64,000 bases of DNA from an uncultured Selenomonadales bacterium. Lineage in GTDB: Bacteria > Bacillota > Negativicutes > Selenomonadales > Selenomonadaceae. The position numbers and the translations under genes were made by a program. The first letter of the stretch is position 1. Each line of letters opens with the position of its first letter. The notes under the pieces were generated by a model that did no database searches, was not told where the DNA came from, and was given only the letters and a program-made list of their open reading frames with translations. Shown piece by piece: positions 48,228 to 56,524 of this stretch. The DNA lies in NCBI GenBank assembly GCA_937877565.1, contig CALFJB010000016.1:1-64000 (forward strand), in the 5' to 3' direction.

Positions 48228-48921
48228 ATGGAAGTGAATAATCGGAAATTAGAAACTCAAAAATTTGAAATTGAAAAGCCATATGTAATAGTTTGCGAAG
48301 GCAAGGACGATTTTGGATTTCTCAATGAATATTTAAATTATCTAGGTAAATTAAATTTTATCGACAAAAATTCTTTTAAAATCATAATAGCTAATGGTGT
48401 TGACAATATCGCAAAAGAAATGAAAAATTATAAAAATTACTCCGACTATGACGCTATGAAAGGATTTTTATTTGTCCGTGACGCTGATAATAATCCTGAA
48501 AGTGCTGTAAATTCTATGATTGGCAATATCAAAGACGTTTGGCACATCAAATTAGAAAAAAAACGGCGATTTTAAAACAGATGCTGAAGGCGTCAAAATT
48601 GGATTTTTTATTTTTCCGGGTCTTGATGATTCCGGCAATTATAAAAAAGGAACGCTTGAAGATTTTTGCAGTGAAATTTTCAATTTTTCTGATGGAAATA
48701 CACAAGTTATTCTGTCTTTAGTTGAAGAACATATGAAGAAACTTAACGACAGTGATATTACATTCAAGACGCCACATAAAAATAAATTGCATCTTTGCCT
48801 TGACAGCACAAATGATTTTCTTGGCGATAAAATTGGCGAATCTGCGCGGAAAAATGCTTTTGATTTCTCAAGCGATAAATTTTCAGTTTTGAAAGCCAGA
48901 ATAATTGATTTGGCAAAGTAA
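48228..48921 (+). pseudogene. DUF3226/OLD-TOPRIM-like protein with A-run frameshift
   Basis: VIVCEGKDDFGFLNEYL carries the Glu motif and GFLFVRDADNN the Asp motif of the DUF3226 TOPRIM-like family. A run of eight A at about 48557 shifts the frame; with one A less the sequence continues as EKNGDFKTDAEGVKIGFFIF, then LHLCLDSTNDFLGDKIGESA up to 48921. Apart from this single lesion the gene is complete (about 230 residues), so it may still be made by slippage. Confidence 0.65.
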
Positions 48922-48946
48922 ATTATTCCGGCTACAGGTAAAAATT

Positions 48947-51660
48947 ATGACATTTGAAAAAATTTTAGACAAGTACCGCAAAATTTCAACTTCTGAAGTT
49001 GAGAAAGGCACACGTTTTGAAGTGCTGATGAAAAATTTTTTGCTGACTTATACAACTTACCGCCAATTATTTTCTGAAGTATGGCTGTGGAAAGATTTTC
49101 CATACCGCGCAGAATTTGGCGGCAAAGATTTAGGTATTGACATTGTAGCCAAAAGTTACAGCGGAGAATATTGGGCGGTTCAATGCAAGTGCTACGCTGA
49201 AGATAACAGAATTGATAAACCCGCTGTAGATTCTTTTTTGGCAACGTCGGGAAAAACTTTCGACGGCGATAAAAAATTTTCTGCGCGGCTCTGGATTTCT
49301 ACAACCAATAATTGGAACGCCGAAGCAGAAATTACTATCAAAAATCAAATTCCGCCCGTTACAAGAATCGGCTTGACTGAATTGCAAAACGCCGCCATTG
49401 ACTGGGAAAAACTCGACGCGGGAATTATCGGCGATGATGCAGTTTTAAAAGTTAGAAAAACTTTGCAACACCAACTGGACGCAATTAACGCCGCGCAAAT
49501 TTATTTTCAAACGCACGAACGCGGCAAGTTAATAATGAGTTGCGGAACGGGCAAAACTTACACAAGTTTAAAAATCGCAGAAAAACTTTTTCCACGCGGT
49601 AATATTTTATTTTTAGTGCCGTCAATATCGCTGTTAAATCAAACGCTTGCAGAATGGTCAACTTTTTCTGATTTGCCGCTTGATTCAATTTGCGTTTGCT
49701 CTGATGAAACGGCAAGCAGGGGACGCGCTGAAGATTCTACCCAAAATATTGATTTGGCACTGCCCGCAACTACTGACACTGCAGAAATTGTTAAACGCCT
49801 TCAAAATAAAAATCCTCAAGCAGGCTTGAAAGTCATTTTTTCAACTTATCAATCGCTGGAACAAGTTGCAGACGCACAAAAAATTTTAAACGGCGAATTT
49901 GACTTGATAATTTGCGACGAGGCGCACCGCACTACAGGCTATGGCAAGGACGCCACGCCCTTTACTGCCGTTCACCAAAATAATTTTATCGCCGCAAAAA
50001 AGCGTTTGTATATGACGGCAACCCCGCGCCTTTACACTTCAGAGGCGAAAAAGAAAGCCGTTGACAAAGATTTAATGCTGTGGTCTATGGACGACGCCGA
50101 AATTTACGGCGAAGAATTTTTTCACATAAAATTTGGCGAGGCGATTGAAAAAAATCTTTTGAGAGATTACAAAGTTATAGTTTTCGCAGTTACTGAAAAT
50201 GACGTTCCCGCCGCCGTGCAAAATATTATCGCCAATGACAGCGAAATAAATATTGCGGAAATTGCAAAGTTAATCGGCTGTACAAACGCACTTTCTAGAC
50301 ATTGTGCAAGCCGTCGGGCGCGTTATGCGTAAAGCCGCCGGTAAAAAATACGGCTACATTATTATTCCCGTTGTCATTCCCATTGATAAAAATCCTGAAG
50401 ACGTTTTATCTGAAAGCGCGGATTTTTCGACTGTTTGGGATATTTTGAACGCCCTCCGCGCTCACGATGAGCGAATGGATATTTTTATTCAGAAAATTTC
50501 ACTGAACAAAGTTAAAGGCAACGGGCGCAGCGAATCTGACAGCGACGACGAACATATTTTTATACAAGGCACTTTCGATTTTGGCGAATTGGAAAAAGTC
50601 ATTTAGGCGCGTATGGTGGAGCGCGTCGGCAACCGCCGTTAATGGGAACAATGGGCGCAGGATATTTCTAAAATTGCCGAAAATCACAAACAAAAAATTT
50701 TGCAACTCACCAACTCAAAAGAATTTAGAAATTTTATCCTTGACCTGCGCGAAAATATCAATCCAACAATCACCGAAAAAGACGCCGTTGAAATGTTGGC
50801 TCAACATTTGATTAGCCGCCCCGTTTTCGACGCCCTTTTTGAAAGTTATTCCTTCGCACAAAATAACGCCGTTTCTAAGTCGATGCAACAAATTTTAAAC
50901 ATTCTGGACACTGAAACTGATTCTGAACAACTTGAAAAATTTTATAAATCTGTCAAGGAACGTTGCAGTATCGCCAAAACTTCCGAAGATAAGCAGAAAA
51001 TTATCATCGAACTTTACGACAAATTTTTTAAAATCGCCCTGCCTAAGGAAGTTGAAAAACTCGGCATTGTTTACACGCCCGTTGAAGTTGTGGACTTCAT
51101 TTTAAATTCGGTTAATGACGTGCTGAAAAAAAATTTCGGCAAAACGCTTTCAGATAGAAATGTTCACATTCTCGATCCGTTTACCGGCACGGGGGCTTTT
51201 ATTGTGCGCTTGATTCAAAGCGGCTTGATTCAACCTAAAGATTTACTCCGCAAATATCAAAATGAATTTCACGCCAATGAAATTGTTTTGCTTGCCTATT
51301 ACATTGCCGCCGTGAATGTGGAGAACGCCCTTCACTCTGTCTTTTCAGTGGTTAGCGGTTAGGGATATGACGGAAAATCCCCCTAACACCTAAAACCTAA
51401 AACCTATATTCCTTCGGTCAAAAATCCGCCAACGATAACGCTCAAAATATTTGGTATGGAAACCTTGAAGATAGAATAACTGAAACTTATGCTGCCGGTA
51501 CTGACGCAGTTAGAAAAGCTGCTCTTTATGACAGCTATATAAAGGCTTTTCGCCGGGCAAGTGACAGGATTGGCGACTGCGGAATTATTGCATTTGTGAC
51601 TAACGCAGGCTGGCTTGATAAAGACGCTTTCACAGGCTGTAGAAAAAAATTTTTTATTAT
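48947..51660 (+). pseudogene. Type ISP restriction-modification enzyme, broken
   Basis: The N-terminus is an Mrr-like PD-(D/E)XK nuclease (FGGKDLGIDIVAKSYSGEYW, then AVQCKCY). The SF2 helicase follows with MSCGTGKTYTSLKIAEKL and ICDEAHRTTG. At about 50300 the middle of the helicase is deleted, and the frame shifts to VQAVGRVMRKAAGKKYGYII (motif VI). A further piece (50700-51362) holds methyltransferase motif X/I regions, GIVYTPVEVVDF and ILDPFTGTGAFIVRL. It is cut by a 60-bp insert; the last recognisable piece is FGQKSANDNAQNIWYGNLED to about 51640. The single-chain nuclease-helicase-methylase order is that of type ISP enzymes such as LlaBIII. Confidence 0.85.
51349..51404. repeat. MITE-like imperfect palindrome inside the type ISP gene
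   Basis: GGTTAGCGGTTAGGG on the left and CCCTAACACCTAAAACC on the right form an imperfect inverted repeat; the right arm repeats CCTAAAA twice. It lies where the methyltransferase homology jumps between two segments, so it looks inserted. Confidence 0.45.
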
Positions 51661-52209
51661 GAAGTTGCTGATTATCTTAATCGTGATTACTTGGACAGCT
51701 TTAACAAATAACGTTATTGTCAAAGTTGGTAATGGAAGTATAAGTTTAATCGGTGCAGCAAGTCTCCCTGTAAATATTGTTGGTACGCTTTTAGGTGGAA
51801 ACACTAATGAAATTGGTAAAAATATTGAAAATTAAACTTCAAACACGTTATTAAGCGGCACCAACGGCGATGGTAGCATTAGCAACAGCGGATTCAACGT
51901 CAAAATTAATGGCGAAAATGGTAACGATAATATCATAGTGATAATTGTGCAATTCCGTACTATTAAGATAACAGCAGCGATACAATTTTGGGTATGGATG
52001 ATGGTACTTTACAAAGTATCGGTACAACTTATATTACAACAACACTTGGAAACGATTATATTTTGTTAAAAGATGCGGCAACCATTGATGTTAATATTGA
52101 GAATCTGCTCTATAATATCGATAATCAAGACGAATTGATTATAATATCTCAAAGAGATACTGTAGTAAACGGAACTTCAAAAAATGATATGATCATAATT
52201 CCAATATAA
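51661..52209 (+). pseudogene. RTX/hemolysin-type repeat fragment
   Basis: Segments read LLSGTNGDGSISNSGFNVKI, NGENGNDNIIV, ILGMDDGTLQSIG and VNGTSKNDMIII across frames, the Asn/Asp/Gly-rich pattern of calcium-binding beta-roll repeats. It is fused directly to the end of the type ISP remnant. It is similar in style to the surface protein at 36.8-41.2 kb but not the same segment. Confidence 0.5.
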
Positions 52210-52355
52210 AAATACGAAAGGATTTTAAATATAATATGGTATTATATTTGCGTCTCTATTGAAGCTCAAAAAATTGACCGACAACTAACGGCTTACAATA
52301 AAGCAGATTTTATTTATATCAATTAAATGTACGACGATTAGGATCCATTAAATTG

Positions 52356-52496
52356 AATGGCGACGCACTCAAACGCTTTGTCTACTTCTACAATCTCGGT
52401 ATGAATGTTATCAACCTTGCCAAAGAATTTAATACCTATCGCCCTACTGTTTATCGTTGGATTGAGGTTCTTAAATCTTGTGGCATCATTAAGTAA
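52356..52496 (+). pseudogene. HTH fragment of transposase or Rpn type
   Basis: A 46-codon frame without a start reads GDALKRFVYFYNLGMNVINL, then AKEFNTYRPTVYRWIEVLKS, a clear helix-turn-helix like the N-terminus of transposases. It is followed by the nuclease-like remnant in another frame. Confidence 0.5.
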
Positions 52497-52556
52497 TTTC
52501 TGCTATAACTTTACTTTATTCAACGTAAAAAATGGCTTTATAAACATCAGCTTATA

Positions 52557-53093
52557 TTGTTCCCTGCTCCTAAAATTTTCGTTTTTTACGACAGCAATAA
52601 TCAATCTGAATCTACTCACAGAATTTTAAAACTTTCTGATTCTTTCAGGGGCGATTCTTCAGCTCTTGAAATTATTGTTCATTCTCTCAATATCAATCTT
52701 GCCAAAAATTCTGTTATTGTAAAAAAATGTTCTTATCTTCAGGAGTATTCTAATTTAATTTCTTACGTTAAATTTGGGATTTCTAAAAATTGGTCGCGCC
52801 GTAACTCTATTTTCTACGCTATTCAGCGGTGTATCGACGAAAATGTTATGAAAGATTATTTACTTAAAAAACGCGAGGAGTTTTTTTCTATGCTTGATCT
52901 TCAATGGAATTTTGACGACGCCAAACAGACTTGGCTTGAACAAGGCATTGAACAAGGTATCAAAACTGGCGTTGAATTTGTTGCTATTAACATGATTCAG
53001 GCTGGACTTCCCTTTGATCAAATTCAAAAATTTACTCAACTTTCTTTAGATAAAATTTCTGAATTAGCCAAACTTAATCTTAAAAATCCGTAA
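52557..53093 (+). pseudogene. Rpn/PD-(D/E)XK nuclease-family protein, 5'-truncated
   Basis: The frame has APKIFVFYDSNNQSES, then LQEYSNLISYVKFGIS, IQRCIDENVMKDYLLKKREE and WLEQGIEQGIKTGVEF, the C-terminal part of Rpn-type recombination-promoting nucleases or related transposase-like proteins. The N-terminal catalytic residues are missing, and the preceding sequence is an unrelated HTH fragment. The protein may still be translated from ATG 52557, but without a clear ribosome binding site. Confidence 0.6.
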
Positions 53094-53111
53094 AAAATTA
53101 GGCGGCTTGAA

Positions 53112-53632
53112 ATGAATTCTATTATTCAATTTGTTAATGATTGGTCAAGGCGCGGCTACGAAAAAGGCGAGGCGCAAGTATTTTGGTTGAGTTTTCTGCG
53201 CGACGTACTGGAAATAACAGAGACTGAAAAAATCATAAAATTTGAAGAACCAATCCCAAACGGTTTCATTGGTGCTTTAATTGAAGATAAAAAAGTTTTG
53301 ATTGAACAAAAAAGCTCGTCGATAAAACTTGAAGTGGAAGTCTTTCGACAGACGAAAAAATATAATGACACGCTGGAATATTCACGCAAGGCGCGTTGGA
53401 TTGTTACTTGCAACTTCAAAGAAGTTTTAATTTACGATATGAACAAACGCAAGCCGGAACTGGAGCCACTAAAAAATTTCGGTTGTTTGAATTTCTGATA
53501 GACAGACAAAAACTCAAATTGCGGCAAGAGGAAGAAATTTCTGTTGCCGCCTGTAAAATCGTTGATAAACTTTACGACACGTTGAAACAAAATTATCTGA
53601 ATCCCAACGATGAAAAATCTTTGCCGAGTTAA
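53112..53632 (+). pseudogene. N-terminal part of a class I DNA methyltransferase (type IIG/MmeI-like)
   Basis: FVNDWSRRGYEKGEAQVFWL, FIGALIEDKKVLIEQKSSSI and WIVTCNFKEVLIYDM are the nuclease-like N-terminal domain of MmeI-type or BREX PglX-like enzymes. The frame shifts near 53.46 kb and continues with FLIDRQKLKLRQEEEIS and IVDKLYDTLKQNYLNPND, then stops. The methyltransferase domain itself is absent. Confidence 0.65.
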
Positions 53633-53803
53633 TGAATTTGTATTCACTTAAAATATAAAAGATTATGTACTTATAGTAAAAATCAAGGAATAAAAGAATT
53701 TTCCTCCTTAAAAAATTCAAATTAGTGAATCAATGTAATTGTATGAATTCTTTCCACATGTTAAGCAACTTTTTGACTATATCCCGACGTATGAAAGAAT
53801 TAA
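53633..53803. other. AT-rich spacer between convergent gene sets
   Basis: 171 bases, strongly AT-rich. No clear hairpin terminator, promoter or ORF is seen; the 3' end of the phosphorothioation-type operon lies next to it. Confidence 0.4.
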
Positions 53804-54355
53804 TTACTTTATCAATTTTGACAGTTCGTCTGCATAGGAAACGCCTTCAATTTCTTTCTTGAATGTAGTCATAACTTCATAGGTTTTGCTTAAATAATCA
53901 TCCTGTGTTTGACAACCGTCAGTAAACTGTTCGTACATAACCTCAATTCCGCCACGAACGTAATCATGAAAAAGCTCCAAATTTTGTTTGAATTCTTCTG
54001 CTTTATCCGGTTGCGTATCATAACGGAACGCCATATTTACTCTTTCATTCGGAGTGCGCTCTGTGGATTTGTCAAGGAGCATAACCATTCGATAAAGAAA
54101 AATGCAGTTTTCGCGCTCATTAGCAAAAGCATCTGCGTAAATACGTGCGCGGTCGTCGGAAGTTGTATCACGTTTTGCTTTGCGGTTATAGAGCAAGCCA
54201 AATACAGCTGCATTCATATACACATCAATATACCGCTCAAACAATCTAGTCGCAGTAGGATTATCAGAATTTTGTTCATCGCGTGAATTTTTCTTTGCAA
54301 GAAATTTAAGATATGTGGCGTGTTTGCCGTTAATTGTATAGTCGTTTTCAAACAT
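53804..54355 (-). CDS. 183-residue protein in the dndE position of the operon
   Basis: The start follows AGAGGTGG. The protein is helical and soluble: GKHATYLKFLAKKN, TRLFERYIDVYMNAAVFGLL, YADAFANERENCIFLYRMVM, then VRGGIEVMYEQF. I see no DndE (pfam08870) ribbon-helix-helix motif, and the length is above that of bacterial DndE, usually about 110-130 residues. The position directly behind dndD suggests a DNA-binding or complex-assembly role like DndE, but this is inference. It is 12 bases behind the dndD stop and is the last gene of the operon. Confidence 0.6.
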   Translation of the reverse strand: MFENDYTINGKHATYLKFLAKKNSRDEQNSDNPTATRLFERYIDVYMNAAVFGLLYNRKAKRDTTSDDRARIYADAFANERENCIFLYRMVMLLDKSTERTPNERVNMAFRYDTQPDKAEEFKQNLELFHDYVRGGIEVMYEQFTDGCQTQDDYLSKTYEVMTTFKKEIEGVSYADELSKLIK

Positions 54356-54367
54356 GGTACCACCTCT

Positions 54368-56350
54368 TTAATCAATCCGAGTGTAGGTTTCACTAATTTT
54401 ATTCAAATGATACTTTTTGCCTACACGCTCATTCATGACAGGCTCTGCATAGTTCCAGTCCTTTTGCATGACGAACATAATAACCTGTTCAGCAATTTCC
54501 GGAAGAACTTTTGAAATATTAGCAGTATGTGTCTCATCAGCATTAGAAAACGGGGCATCCATTACCAATGGATATGGTTCAGAAAAAAGATTGATTTCAT
54601 TTGAAGAACTATTTGTAACAATTTTTCTTTTAGCTAAAGCAACCAGCCCTGCAATAAATGCAAAATTTTTCACTCGATTTAAGCCTTCAGATTCACCTGC
54701 AACAATTTCACGATCTGAAATGGTAGTCATTAATTCAACATGATAATTGGCATTAATTGCAACGCGACGATACCCGTGATACATTCTTTCAAATATTTTG
54801 TTGACTTTAGTTTCAAGATCGTCTCTAATCGTACGTTCCTTTTCTTTATAAGAATCAACAAGCCATTCTTTTATTGTTTCTGCATATGCAATAAGTCTCA
54901 TAATTTGTTGATTTTTTTCGGAAACGGCTGTAAAAGAATCGTAATTTTTTTTATACCTTTCGATATCGTTCTTTTGTGCGCCGTATTCACGATTTAAGCA
55001 ATCCTTTTTTTCATGGAGTTCACGGAGTCGCCCTTTAATATCGGAAAGTTCCTGTTCGTATTGACTCATATTCTCTTTGCCGGAAATTTGATCACTGATA
55101 CTCTGAATTTCATCTTCCCAATCTTGAATAAGATTTTTGGAACGAAGAATAGCTTTATAGCGATTGTCAAGGCTACTATAAATGTTTTCTGCAGGACGTA
55201 AAAAACTGTTCAACTTTTCACGATAATGACGTACGGTGTTACCGATTGATTCCGGTGGAACATAAGCCAGTTCTGCCATAAGATGTTGATATGCTTCATT
55301 GCCTTCACAAATTTCTTGTCCACATATACAACGACCTCGATTTATAAGCTCCATGATTGTAGGTTTTGTCAGATCACGTATTCCCTTATCGTCTACTTTC
55401 ACTTCTTTTAAAAAGTCAATAGCCATATTAATTAACGGTTGGGCAAAGAAAGAAAGTGCCCCCGCGCTAAAATCTCGGAAATATAGGGCAGTCGTATCTG
55501 AAAGTGCTTTACGTTCAGTTTTAATTTTATGTTCAATATCTTCCTTTTTATTCTGGAGCTTAGCTGTAGCCTGATTGTCGCGCAGAATGGCATCAAGCTG
55601 TTCTTTTCTAGTTTCATACTGTTTTATTTGTGAATCGCACTCTTCCAGTTGTTTAGCAATTTCATTACGTTTTACCTCTGCCGTCTGAATATGTTTTAAT
55701 GCTTCTTGTGCCCTAGCATTACCATCAATATCCATGCTTCCATAGAATTGACCAATAACGCTTTTCTTTTTAGATCGGTCTCCAAGATGCTTAATGGCAT
55801 TGTCAATAATAGCCAATCCTAAAAGACCTTTAACAGCCTCTGCAACGTCTTTTCTCGTACTAATACTGCTGACACGTTCAGTATCGAAGAAAAAATATGT
55901 AGACAAATCTTCGGGCAGAATGTTATTGATGACATTTTCAATTTGTACAGCTTTAACTGATTCAGTTTGTCCATCTTCCTGCTTGTAGGAAACTTTCACG
56001 GTTGGAACACTTTCGCCGCGAACATTTCCATTAGCACAAGTATAGCGTTGGGTTCGTGTAATTACATATTCTGTGCCGTCATGCAATACGGTAATTTCAA
56101 CTTCTACAATTTGTTGATCACCATTTCTCATTTCTTCGGAAAGTTCATAGTTGAGAAGAAAATCCGGTTTTTGATCAAAGTGGACTTTTTTATAGAAACA
56201 CCAGTTAAACGCTTGCAACAATGTCGTTTTGCCAAAGGTGTTATCTCCAAGTATAATTGTAACATTTTTCTCCGAATCGCAGGAAAAATCAATTTTTGTA
56301 GTTCCACGAAATTGCCGGAAGTTCTCCATTCGTAATGTTTTTATCAGCAT
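54368..56350 (-). CDS. dndD: DndD-like SMC-type ATPase
   Basis: 660 residues, the usual length of DndD. LRMENFRQFRGTTKIDF and the Walker A LGDNTFGKTTLLQAF (residues 34-48) are typical of the Rad50/SMC-like family; Walker B is YPLVMDAPFSNAD near the C-terminus, after KNFAFIAGLVALAKR. In between are long coiled coils and a CICGQEIC motif (341-348) that resembles half of a zinc hook. DndD hydrolyses ATP and is thought to supply energy or nicking for phosphorothioate insertion by DndC and DndE. RecF/RloC-type ATPases are the alternative. The operon with a cysteine desulfurase favours DndD. It starts 10 bases behind the 54-residue gene. Confidence 0.75.
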   Translation of the reverse strand: MLIKTLRMENFRQFRGTTKIDFSCDSEKNVTIILGDNTFGKTTLLQAFNWCFYKKVHFDQKPDFLLNYELSEEMRNGDQQIVEVEITVLHDGTEYVITRTQRYTCANGNVRGESVPTVKVSYKQEDGQTESVKAVQIENVINNILPEDLSTYFFFDTERVSSISTRKDVAEAVKGLLGLAIIDNAIKHLGDRSKKKSVIGQFYGSMDIDGNARAQEALKHIQTAEVKRNEIAKQLEECDSQIKQYETRKEQLDAILRDNQATAKLQNKKEDIEHKIKTERKALSDTTALYFRDFSAGALSFFAQPLINMAIDFLKEVKVDDKGIRDLTKPTIMELINRGRCICGQEICEGNEAYQHLMAELAYVPPESIGNTVRHYREKLNSFLRPAENIYSSLDNRYKAILRSKNLIQDWEDEIQSISDQISGKENMSQYEQELSDIKGRLRELHEKKDCLNREYGAQKNDIERYKKNYDSFTAVSEKNQQIMRLIAYAETIKEWLVDSYKEKERTIRDDLETKVNKIFERMYHGYRRVAINANYHVELMTTISDREIVAGESEGLNRVKNFAFIAGLVALAKRKIVTNSSSNEINLFSEPYPLVMDAPFSNADETHTANISKVLPEIAEQVIMFVMQKDWNYAEPVMNERVGKKYHLNKISETYTRID

Positions 56351-56359
56351 ATCACTACC

Positions 56360-56524
56360 TCAATAATTTTTCGTAGCTTCGTCCTTGATAATGCGGCGAA
56401 TACTTTCAACCATCTGTTCAGTTGTTTTTTCACGAGTTTTCAGGTTTTTTTGTTCAGCTTTAAGTATTTTAACCTTCATTGCGTCTATACGTTTTTCCTG
56501 AACAGTATCCTGTTCGTCAAACAT
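56360..56524 (-). CDS. Unnamed 54-residue protein between helicase and dndD
   Basis: ATG at 56524 overlaps the end of the helicase gene (ATGTTTGA), with AGGAGG at seven to eight bases upstream lying within the helicase's last codons. It encodes MFDEQDTVQEKRIDAMKVKI and continues as an amphipathic, charged helix (LKAEQKNLKTREKTTEQM) ending with KNY. There is a GAGGT for dndD right behind its stop. Its size explains why it would be missed by length filters. It may be an assembly or regulatory subunit; no family is recognised. Confidence 0.7.
   Translation of the reverse strand: MFDEQDTVQEKRIDAMKVKILKAEQKNLKTREKTTEQMVESIRRIIKDEATKNY

Noticed and set aside
51361..51404. CCTAAAACCTAAAACC considered as start of a CRISPR or telomere-like repeat array
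   Set aside because: There are only two copies in tandem and no spacers; an inserted palindrome explains it better. No CRISPR array is seen in the window.
53112..53632. Considered as BREX PglX, which would make the right-hand operon a BREX system
   Set aside because: Only the N-terminal nuclease-like part is present, it is frameshifted, lies on the other strand and is not linked to pglZ or brxL genes.
54368..56350. DndD considered as the tRNA-cleaving RloC or a RecF protein
   Set aside because: The length, the coiled coil with CICG and the operon with a cysteine desulfurase fit DndD better, and no nuclease motif of RloC is seen at the C-terminus.
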